Assembly (NCBI RefSeq): GCF_900142005.1
Contig: NZ_FQZL01000006.1
Span: 62,001-126,000, forward strand
Direction of reading: 5' to 3'
Source: Dethiosulfatibacter aminovorans DSM 17477
GTDB lineage: Bacteria; Bacillota; Clostridia; Tissierellales; Dethiosulfatibacteraceae
Length of the DNA stretch: 64,000 nt
Shown: one piece after another, positions 55,284 to 62,591 of the stretch
How the letters are laid out: every line of letters starts with the position of its first letter
Position numbering within the stretch: position 1 is the first letter of the stretch
The notes under the pieces: generated by a model
What the model was told of the DNA's origin: nothing
Databases searched by the model: none
What the model saw: the letters and a program-made list of their open reading frames with translations, nothing else
Program-made: the position numbers and the translations under genes

Positions 55284-55796
55284 ATGTTTAAGGAAAAAAT
55301 AAAAGGGGAAGACACGGAAATGGAAAAAAATGACAGAAAAGACAGGAAAGAAATCAATTATGATGATGTTGTAGCCCTGGTGCCAAAGTATGAGAAGGAT
55401 ATAGGGGACTGCACTGAAGTGCATACAAAAGACGGCAATCACTTTCTGGAGATGAAGAATGTAAAAGCATGCGTCGACAGGATGGCTGACTATTACTGCA
55501 CCAATTTAAAGGCAAACAGAAGGGTATACGGTACCATGCTGAACATAAAGAACAAGGTGCCCTATATCTTTTCCGACAAGCATGTAATGGTCCATTTCAA
55601 GGCCAGAAATCCCAGGTGCAAGAGGGACGGCGCCAACGGATGTTTTGATGTGTACTATTTCAATGGGTTTGTCAGGGAAGATGGATGCGAATATGTTGCA
55701 TTGAAAAACGGCGACAGGCTTAAACTGGAACAGACCGTCGAATCCTGCAAGAAATATGTAAATTATGGCAACCTGTTGAAATATGAAAAAAGATGA
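55284..55796 (+). CDS. ComK-like protein (putative competence transcription factor)
   Basis: A 170-residue protein. By eye it follows the layout of B. subtilis ComK: VVALVP at the start, then MKNVKACVDRMADYY, a Lys/Arg segment leading to RVYGTMLNIKNKVPYIF, a Cys in the NPRCKRD position, and VALKNGDRLKLEQTVESC near the end, matching ComK's FSNGKTMELPISYNS. It lacks ComK's N- and C-terminal extensions. If correct it binds DNA to activate genes, plausibly the pilus and competence set. ATG at 55284 is taken; ATG at 55320 is possible, and neither has an ideal ribosome-binding site. Confidence 0.6.
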   Translation: MFKEKIKGEDTEMEKNDRKDRKEINYDDVVALVPKYEKDIGDCTEVHTKDGNHFLEMKNVKACVDRMADYYCTNLKANRRVYGTMLNIKNKVPYIFSDKHVMVHFKARNPRCKRDGANGCFDVYYFNGFVREDGCEYVALKNGDRLKLEQTVESCKKYVNYGNLLKYEKR

Positions 55797-55800
55797 CTAA

Positions 55801-55825
55801 AGGGAAACCGAAAGGTTTCTTTTTT
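55801..55825 (+). terminator. Terminator after the ComK-like gene
   Basis: GAAACC-GAAA-GGTTTC followed by TTTTTT. Confidence 0.85.
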
Positions 55826-55959
55826 CAAGAAAGCAGCTACGCTGCGTTAAATACGTTAGTAGATAAATGTGCAAGCATTTATCAAGCGGTATAAGAAAGT
55901 TTCATTACCAGCGTAATACCAGAGATTCAAGGAATTACGCATATTTAACTTTCTTATAC
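55825..55959 (+). repeat. Structured intergenic repeat family B, copy B2
   Basis: Begins with the 26-base box shared with B1 (55825-55850), directly on the terminator's T tract. Then hairpin GATAAATG/CATTTATC (55862-55883), outer stem GTATAAGAAAGTT/AACTTTCTTATAC (perfect 13 bp; 55889-55959), inner GCGTAAT/ATTACGC, loop ACCAGAGATTCAAGGA. Confidence 0.8.
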
Positions 55960-55972
55960 TAGTAAAAAAACT

Positions 55973-56002
55973 TTGTTAATCCATGTTCGCTTATGGTATA
56001 AT
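55973..56002 (+). promoter_or_regulatory. Promoter of pilD-pilMN-pilO
   Basis: TTGTTA, 18-base spacer, TATAAT with TGG in front (extended -10), 33 bases before the pilD start. Confidence 0.6.
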
Positions 56003-56034
56003 ATTACTAAATATTAACAATTTAAGGATATATT

Positions 56035-56784
56035 ATGACATTAATGGTAGCAATTATATTTATATATGGCTTGTTTATAGGTTCATTTCTAAATGTCTGT
56101 ATTTACAGAATACCGGAAGGTAAATCCGTAGTGTCTCCACCTTCAAGTTGTGGAAACTGCGGTCACAGACTTAGCTTTCTTGATATGATTCCGGTACTAA
56201 ACTATTTTATTTACAAGGGGAAATGCCGCTACTGCGGGGCTTCCTTTTCCATTCAATATCCGTTGATTGAACTCCTGAACGGAATTTTATATCTATTGAT
56301 TTTTATGAAGTACGGTTTGTCTTTACAATTTGTTTTATATGACGGTATTGCTAGTTTGCTTATTGTAATAAGTATTATAGATCTGAATACTAAGACAATA
56401 CCTGACGGTATAAACCTCTTTGGTGGAATATTTACAGTATTGCTGGGTATATATCTTTTTAGAGGTGACTATTTATACCATTTTTACGGATTTCTATTTG
56501 GATTTCTACTTTTTCTGCTAATTGCTGTTGTTACAAATGCAATGGGGGGAGGAGACATTAAGCTTATGGGAGTCCTGGGAATTCTATTTGGATTAGAAGG
56601 AATAATATTCACTACGGTTATCAGTTTCATTTATGGAGCAGTAATATCTTCAGGACTTATTATATCAGGTAAAGCCAGCAGAAAAGATTTTATACCATTT
56701 GGACCATTCATATCTTTAGCTGCTTTAACATATATACTAGTTGGAGACATCATACTTGAATTGTATTTCAATATTATATTTTAG
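56035..56784 (+). CDS. pilD: Prepilin peptidase/N-methyltransferase PilD
   Basis: A 249-residue membrane protease that cuts and methylates the prepilins in this cluster. A cytoplasmic zinc loop with CGNCGHRLSFLDMIP and CRYCGASF follows the first membrane segment. Catalytic aspartates are in IIDLNTKTIPDG and GGGDIKLMG. Eight membrane segments are expected. AAGGATAT precedes the ATG. Confidence 0.94.
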   Translation: MTLMVAIIFIYGLFIGSFLNVCIYRIPEGKSVVSPPSSCGNCGHRLSFLDMIPVLNYFIYKGKCRYCGASFSIQYPLIELLNGILYLLIFMKYGLSLQFVLYDGIASLLIVISIIDLNTKTIPDGINLFGGIFTVLLGIYLFRGDYLYHFYGFLFGFLLFLLIAVVTNAMGGGDIKLMGVLGILFGLEGIIFTTVISFIYGAVISSGLIISGKASRKDFIPFGPFISLAALTYILVGDIILELYFNIIF

Positions 56785-56799
56785 GAGGTAAGGGGTAAA

Positions 56800-58416
56800 A
56801 TGGCTAAATTTATTTCTATTGATATCGGCAGCAAGAACATCAAGATAGTTGAAGGCTCCTCGGACAAGAAGAACATCAATATCATCAAAGCCGTCTCTGT
56901 TGATACTCCTGCGAGTTCAATGAGTGAAGGCAATATCATTGACTATGAAAATATTCGCAATGTAATTAAGCAGACAATCACCAAGAATGGTATTAAAACA
57001 AAGAATGTAGTATTTAGTATAAACACTACATCACTAATTACCAGAACCATTGAACTCCCAGTTGTTAAAAGCAGTGATGAAACCATTCAAATGATACGAT
57101 TTGAACTTGAACAATTTTTACCTGTTGTTTTGGATGAATACAAGATAGTATTCAGAATCATTAAAAATTATGTTGAAGATGGAGTTAAAAAGGGGAGTTA
57201 TTTAATCAATGCAGTACCTACAAAGCTCATTGACGACTACAGAAAACTTTCTGATGATTTAGGTTTGAGACTTCAGTCGATTGACTTGTCATTCAATTCA
57301 CTTGAAAGAGTATTTTCTGTGGGCAGGACAATCAATGATGTAAAGATTGAAAAAGACAAGGCATACTATGTTTTGGAGTTTGGTCATAAATCAATTATTT
57401 TCAACGTCATATCAAATGGTAACAATCTCTTCACCAGGATAATCAACCTGGGTGGTAGTGATATAGATGTTGGGATCGAGAACATGTTTGAAGTAAACTC
57501 TGAAAATGCAGAAAAGATCAAGCATAAGTTTTCAACACTTGACACTTCCGAAATAGAAACCGAGGAAGAGAAGTTTGTTAACAACATCATTGAAACCAAT
57601 CTTTCTTCCTGGATTAATGAAATAAGGAGACTTATACAATACTTCAATTCAAGAAACAAGGGAATTGTAATTGACAATCTATTCATTTACGGTGGATCTT
57701 CAAACATAAAAAGTATAGACAATTATTTTTCAGAAGCACTGGAAATTGAAAGTCAGATAATAAAAGATATTTCGGGATTCAAGTCCGGCAGCAGCAAGCT
57801 GATGGAGGAATTCAATCTATCGGAATACCTGGATGCTGTTTCAGGACTTTTGGTATCCAAGAATGACATGAATCTTTTGTCTGATATCATCAAAATGAAA
57901 CAAAGCAGACTTAAGGGTGTCTTTACCGGGTCAATTCTACTTGGCGCTGTTGCACTCGCTCTAATTTTATATTATCTGAACTTCATGGTAGAAGTTAATT
58001 CCCTAAACAATGAGATAGACTACTATGATGATATAATCAACAATCCTGTATATCAGGAAAAATATCAGGAAATGCAAGCTATGGAAAACAAGATAAATGT
58101 TCTTAAGGAATACAAAAGTGCACTTTCGGTTTTGAATGAACAATTATCAAAATCAGATACGGTACAAACTGACCTGTTGAATTTCATTTCATCTACTGTA
58201 CCGGTTGACATAAGTATTGATTCATTGTCTATCAACGGTGAAAATATAGTGATACAGGGAACTTCAATACTGAGGGAATCTGTAGCACAACTTGAAAAGA
58301 ATCTTAAAGATATTGATATTATCGACAAAGTATTTATCCCAAGCATAGCAGAGCAGGAAAAAAATGTATCAAATTATAGCTTTTCTGTAAACTGTACAAT
58401 AAAGGATGTGAATTAA
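56800..58416 (+). CDS. PilM-PilN fusion protein
   Basis: A 538-residue protein combining two pilus alignment subunits. Residues 1 to about 350 are the actin-like PilM fold (FISIDIGSKNIKIVEG, FELEQFLPVVLDEYK, YVLEFGHKSIIFNV). A membrane helix (about residues 373-395) and a periplasmic-side coiled coil and ferredoxin-like part typical of PilN follow. In most bacteria these are separate genes; PilM then binds the N-terminal tail of PilN, which fusion would make permanent. AGGAGG precedes the ATG. Confidence 0.85.
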   Translation: MAKFISIDIGSKNIKIVEGSSDKKNINIIKAVSVDTPASSMSEGNIIDYENIRNVIKQTITKNGIKTKNVVFSINTTSLITRTIELPVVKSSDETIQMIRFELEQFLPVVLDEYKIVFRIIKNYVEDGVKKGSYLINAVPTKLIDDYRKLSDDLGLRLQSIDLSFNSLERVFSVGRTINDVKIEKDKAYYVLEFGHKSIIFNVISNGNNLFTRIINLGGSDIDVGIENMFEVNSENAEKIKHKFSTLDTSEIETEEEKFVNNIIETNLSSWINEIRRLIQYFNSRNKGIVIDNLFIYGGSSNIKSIDNYFSEALEIESQIIKDISGFKSGSSKLMEEFNLSEYLDAVSGLLVSKNDMNLLSDIIKMKQSRLKGVFTGSILLGAVALALILYYLNFMVEVNSLNNEIDYYDDIINNPVYQEKYQEMQAMENKINVLKEYKSALSVLNEQLSKSDTVQTDLLNFISSTVPVDISIDSLSINGENIVIQGTSILRESVAQLEKNLKDIDIIDKVFIPSIAEQEKNVSNYSFSVNCTIKDVN

Positions 58417-58417
58417 T

Positions 58418-59593
58418 ATGAAAATAAGTAGTAGAGAGAAAATGTTATTGTTAGTATTAGTTCTAGTCATAGGTGCATATTTGTTTTATAATTTCGTATA
58501 TTTAAAAAATGAAGAAAGGCTTGCTTCACTTGAACAGGAGTTGAATGAAAAAGCAGCCACTGCAAATGAACTCTTGAATGCAGTTGAACGTGAAAAGGAA
58601 TTGAGTTTTGAATTCAAATCCTTGAATTTTGAAATTTCCGACATGTCAACCCCTTATTTACCTCAAATAGATCAGGAAAAAGTCATTGTATTCTTTAACA
58701 AGTATTTTGACAACTATGGTATAGATGTAAGCAGTATTAATTTCACAGATGTAAACTTGACTACTGTTGAGTATACTAATATTTCGAAAAAAGATAAAGC
58801 TGAATATCCCTTGCATGATTTGAAAAATAAATATTTCGAAGTTGATGCTGAAGTGGCATTAGAGGAAGAGTCTTTTTCAGCTACAGCAGAAAACATGCAA
58901 TTGGTATTTGATTTTGAAACAGACTATTATGATCTCATGGATTTTATCGATGCATTGCAGACAAACCAGATAAATTTTGTAATATCAAACTCAAATATTG
59001 TATCTTCAGAGGAAAGCGCAACAACAATGACCGGAACAATGCAGGTGGCTTTATATTCCATACCTAAACTCCATGACCACGAAAATCTTGAGTGGGTTTG
59101 GAATGATCTTATAGAATACGGAAGGGCAAATCCTTTCTATCTGGACAATGTAGTATTGAATCCCTATTGGACTACGAGATACGATTTGAATATGTCAGTC
59201 GGACCGATTCAATCTGATTCACCAACTGTAAGCATCGGCTTGTTCAATGATCCAACTTACAATTCATATGTTTATGCAGACAGCAACAATGTGGAAAATA
59301 TTGAAATCCAATTCAAGCAGGAAGGAGATGAATATTTTTACAAGTACAAAACACTCCTTGGTTCTTATCCTGACAATTATCAATTCTGGATAGAATTCGA
59401 ACCTGTAAATGAATTCATCAGCATGAATGTAACTTCTTCAGCAAGGACTTCAGAAGAAGATCAATCGGGAGCAAATATTAGTATAGTCAACAATACGGAT
59501 AAACTATTCTATATAAATGTCTACAGTGATGATCTTGTAAGACCTAGGATAAATGTTGAAACTACTGAGAATGTTATAATAAAGAATGATTGA
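58418..59593 (+). CDS. PilO-like pilus assembly protein
   Basis: A 391-residue membrane protein with a short cytoplasmic start, one helix (residues 8-27), a coiled coil (EERLASLEQELNEK) and a ferredoxin-like domain with DFETDYYDLMDFIDALQ. That layout fits PilO, though the protein is about twice as long as usual, with an extra C-terminal beta-rich half. It begins just after the PilM-PilN stop. The identity rests on position and architecture. Confidence 0.75.
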   Translation: MKISSREKMLLLVLVLVIGAYLFYNFVYLKNEERLASLEQELNEKAATANELLNAVEREKELSFEFKSLNFEISDMSTPYLPQIDQEKVIVFFNKYFDNYGIDVSSINFTDVNLTTVEYTNISKKDKAEYPLHDLKNKYFEVDAEVALEEESFSATAENMQLVFDFETDYYDLMDFIDALQTNQINFVISNSNIVSSEESATTMTGTMQVALYSIPKLHDHENLEWVWNDLIEYGRANPFYLDNVVLNPYWTTRYDLNMSVGPIQSDSPTVSIGLFNDPTYNSYVYADSNNVENIEIQFKQEGDEYFYKYKTLLGSYPDNYQFWIEFEPVNEFISMNVTSSARTSEEDQSGANISIVNNTDKLFYINVYSDDLVRPRINVETTENVIIKND

Positions 59594-59605
59594 TAGACAG
59601 TACAG

Positions 59606-59634
59606 ACCGGCAGTTTAATACCTGCCGGTTCTTT
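59606..59634 (+). terminator. Terminator after the PilO-like gene
   Basis: Perfect 8-bp stem ACCGGCAG/CTGCCGGT with loop TTTAATAC, followed by TCTTT. Confidence 0.7.
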
Positions 59635-59644
59635 AAATCCAAAA

Positions 59645-59700
59645 CTTATCATAATATTATATATATTTTATACTATAATGGGTATAAATATTATGATAAG
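59645..59700 (+). promoter_or_regulatory. 14-bp inverted repeat around a -10 box
   Basis: CTTATCATAATATT (59645-59658) and AATATTATGATAAG (59687-59700) are perfect inverted copies 28 bases apart. TATAAT at 59674-59679 lies between them. The distance to the next start codon is 44 bases. It may be an operator or an RNA hairpin. Confidence 0.6.
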
Positions 59701-59744
59701 ATATACCTTTTATTATTTAATATATTTTGAATGGAGTGACAAAG

Positions 59745-60989
59745 ATGATAAGAAATGAAAAAGGTTCGACAATGGTTATGTTAATATTGATATTAGCAAT
59801 TTTATCATTATTTGGCATCGTTCTAATGAATACAAGTGTAAACGAAAATAGAAATGCAATAAAAGAACATGATTATCAACAGGCATATTTTTATGCAAGG
59901 GCTGGTGCGGCAGCAACCGCTGATTATTTTTATAGAAATCCTAAGTCTAAAGACGAATTAGAAGATGATTATCTACTTGGCGAGGGTGATGACTTGTTAG
60001 AAAATAAGCCAACTGTATATGGAAATGGGTCATTTGTGGTTGGTGTCATGCCAACTGGAACAACTGATTTGATTGTCAAAAGTGTAGGAACATACAACGG
60101 TATAGATAAAACTGTGATGGCCTTGCTTGAAAGAGATCCACCATTTGGAAATGATGCAGCAATAGTAGTAGATAATGAATTGGTTTTTGATGATGGTGTA
60201 GTAACAGGTAAGATGATTATTGATTCTGATGGAGAATATAGTATTAAAAGACCTCAAGTTGACTATGATGAAAACAACATATCTAGAAAATATTTAGATT
60301 ATGAAGTGTATGTAGTCGATGAAAGTCCAGAAAGTTATGATTTAGTGGCAGATGCAAACTTTGATGTAAAAATATTAAATCAAAAACTAACAGGTATGGA
60401 CAAGAAAGAAGATATATTTACAGCAAATGATGATTTGGAATTTGATTGTAGAAACGTAGGTACAGGTTCAGAAGAGCTTTATGTCGGAACATATCTTGGT
60501 AATGTGAATTTTGGTAATAAAAATTTGACATTTAAAATTAATAACAATGGTGTAGATAACGTTCCTGAATTATATTTTCAACATTTATATGGGGCGGGTT
60601 CCATAGATCTCGAAGGAAGTGGAAAAATTATTATCCGCCTGCAATCAGCATATATTACATGTGATATTTTATCCCATGAAGATGATGGAATGTTTTTGGT
60701 TACAACATATAAAGACATTGATCCTAATGAATGGAGAAATTATGAAGATGGTGAAATAGTAATAAAAACTGGTGATCAAGGAGCTGAAAATTTATTTATT
60801 TTTGCACCTGATAAATCTGTTTATATAGAAGCCAGCGGAGGATTGCATGGTGCAATAATTGCTGATTATGTTGAAATAACGTCAGATAAATCTCATGTGC
60901 ATTATGAAGTTCCGCCATATTCAATTTCAGGTGAAGAGATTGGAAATGAAAAATATACTTATTCGGTTAAAACATGGACAGAGGAATAG
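59745..60989 (+). CDS. PilX-like pilus-associated protein
   Basis: A 414-residue protein with a prepilin-like N terminus: NEKG followed by STMVMLILILAILSLFGIVLM and VNENRNAIKEHDYQQAYFYARAGA, matching the PilX N-terminal family. The rest is a large, acidic, beta-rich exported domain without recognisable motif. Such proteins cap or decorate pili. The ATG follows GGAGTGACAAAG. First of five pilus-tip-like genes that end the window. Confidence 0.78.
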   Translation: MIRNEKGSTMVMLILILAILSLFGIVLMNTSVNENRNAIKEHDYQQAYFYARAGAAATADYFYRNPKSKDELEDDYLLGEGDDLLENKPTVYGNGSFVVGVMPTGTTDLIVKSVGTYNGIDKTVMALLERDPPFGNDAAIVVDNELVFDDGVVTGKMIIDSDGEYSIKRPQVDYDENNISRKYLDYEVYVVDESPESYDLVADANFDVKILNQKLTGMDKKEDIFTANDDLEFDCRNVGTGSEELYVGTYLGNVNFGNKNLTFKINNNGVDNVPELYFQHLYGAGSIDLEGSGKIIIRLQSAYITCDILSHEDDGMFLVTTYKDIDPNEWRNYEDGEIVIKTGDQGAENLFIFAPDKSVYIEASGGLHGAIIADYVEITSDKSHVHYEVPPYSISGEEIGNEKYTYSVKTWTEE

Positions 60990-61029
60990 AGCGGATAGCA
61001 AGCCTTAGCTTCGCGACGTGGAGGTTATT

Positions 61030-61377
61030 ATGTGTAAATATTTTAAGAGCGAAAACGGATTTACATTAATTGAGTTGTTACTGACTGTTACTATACTCTC
61101 TTTCGTTATAGTTGGATTTCTAAATCTATTTTCATATGGGACGTCTTATCTCAGTATGGCTAGGAGTAAAAGTACTTCATCTGTACTTGCTCAATCCGAT
61201 GCAAATACTATGATGAGTGATGTAGATACTACTGGTTATGAGAAAATAAGTTTGCCAATACATTTTAACGAAGAAACAACAGAAAATGTTACAGTTAATA
61301 AAATATATGTTGAGAAAGATGTTGAAGATAGAGTTGATCAGAATTCAACAATTTATTCAATAAAAACAGATAATTAG
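61030..61377 (+). CDS. Minor pilin (type IV prepilin)
   Basis: A 115-residue prepilin: SENG, then FTLIELLLTVTILSFVIVGF with Glu5. The C-terminal part is short. The ATG has GGAGG six bases upstream; the GTG at 61018 overlaps that site and is rejected. It follows the previous gene after 40 bases. Confidence 0.82.
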   Translation: MCKYFKSENGFTLIELLLTVTILSFVIVGFLNLFSYGTSYLSMARSKSTSSVLAQSDANTMMSDVDTTGYEKISLPIHFNEETTENVTVNKIYVEKDVEDRVDQNSTIYSIKTDN

Positions 61378-61393
61378 CATTGGGGATGTTGTT

Positions 61394-61885
61394 ATGAAAA
61401 ATTTAGATAAAATAAAAAATACCAAAGGATTGACGCTGGTTGAGCTGTTGATTTCACTTTCCATAGTCGCAATGGTAATTTCTGTTACTGTTATGATGTC
61501 GTTAATAGGGTTAAGATCGTTCAGCATGAGTATGGCACAGTCAGATATTCAATATGAAGTAAGAAGAGCCTCGGCTTATATTACTGAAGAATTGCGAAAT
61601 TCTACGAAAATTAGTACCACAGATAGTGGTTTGGACGATATTGTAATTGATGATTTAATAGATGGTAATGACTCATTATCATCGAATATTAAGATTGACA
61701 ATAATGTCTTGACTCTTTACATAAAAGCGGATAAGGTTGGTGTTGGAACAAACATTAATACTTCATATGATTTGACGACTGAGATTTTGTTAAACAATTA
61801 CTCAACAACAATGTCTCCAATTGATGTAACAACCATATATTATTCATCACCTGATGATACTGACTTTGAGCCAAGTTGGGATTAA
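61394..61885 (+). CDS. Minor pilin (PilW/GspJ-like)
   Basis: A 163-residue prepilin: NTKG before LTLVELLISLSIVAMVIS, with Glu5. The ARRASAYITEEL-like region (VRRASAYITEELRNSTK) is common in PilW/PulJ minor pilins. It lies 16 bases after the preceding pilin and is followed by a terminator. Confidence 0.82.
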   Translation: MKNLDKIKNTKGLTLVELLISLSIVAMVISVTVMMSLIGLRSFSMSMAQSDIQYEVRRASAYITEELRNSTKISTTDSGLDDIVIDDLIDGNDSLSSNIKIDNNVLTLYIKADKVGVGTNINTSYDLTTEILLNNYSTTMSPIDVTTIYYSSPDDTDFEPSWD

Positions 61886-61909
61886 ACGCATATATAATCA
61901 AAGATTTAG

Positions 61910-61935
61910 GACTCCTCAAACAGAGGAGTCTTTTA
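61910..61935 (+). terminator. Terminator after minor pilins
   Basis: Perfect 8-bp stem GACTCCTC/GAGGAGTC, loop AAACA, then TTTTA. The following 215 bases up to 62150 are AT-rich; apart from an 8-bp inverted repeat TGTTGTTA/TAACAACA I see nothing in them. Confidence 0.75.
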
Positions 61936-62165
61936 CTTTGTGCGCAAAAAATAAAGAGTAATTAGAATGTTGTTAAACGACACTATATAGAACAAATCGC
62001 ACATTTTTTTTACCCAACATTTAAAAATAACAACACGGCGCTATCTGCACTCCAAGGTGTTAATCATATAGCAATAATCTTAATTTTTTGAATAATTAAC
62101 TGTTCAGGTGGTATATAAATAAATAGTGTGTTATTATATATTTAAAAATTATGGATGGACATATC

Positions 62166-62591
62166 ATGAAAAATATATTAAAAAACAATAAGGGTTTTAC
62201 TATTTTGGAAATATTGTTCACAATAGCTATATTTTCAATAATCATTGTTCCTATGTTTAATCTTCTTATTGTATCTGCTAAAATCAATAAATCCACTGAA
62301 ACTGAAATAAGCTCTTTGTCGGATGTGCAGAAAACTCTTGAAACCATTAAATCCTATTCCAAAACAGAATTCGAGAGTTTAGCCCTCGATGGAGTTAGTA
62401 CTCAATTTCAGGGAGAAACAAATTTGTATTATAAAATCAATCCTGTCAACGAATATCAGCTGTCCCAATTTTCTACAGACGATACTTTGTACTTTATTGA
62501 AATAACCATGAAAAATGACAATGGAGACATACTGCAGTATACAGAAGGAACTAAATTATTGGCAGTCAATCTATCAGGAGGCGGAGAATAA
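62166..62591 (+). CDS. Minor pilin (PilV/GspI-like)
   Basis: A 141-residue prepilin: NNKG followed by FTILEILFTIAIFSIIIVPMFN, Glu5 present. An ATG at 62151 opens the same frame, but 62166 has GGATGG just upstream. Its stop overlaps the next start (TAATG). Confidence 0.8.
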   Translation: MKNILKNNKGFTILEILFTIAIFSIIIVPMFNLLIVSAKINKSTETEISSLSDVQKTLETIKSYSKTEFESLALDGVSTQFQGETNLYYKINPVNEYQLSQFSTDDTLYFIEITMKNDNGDILQYTEGTKLLAVNLSGGGE

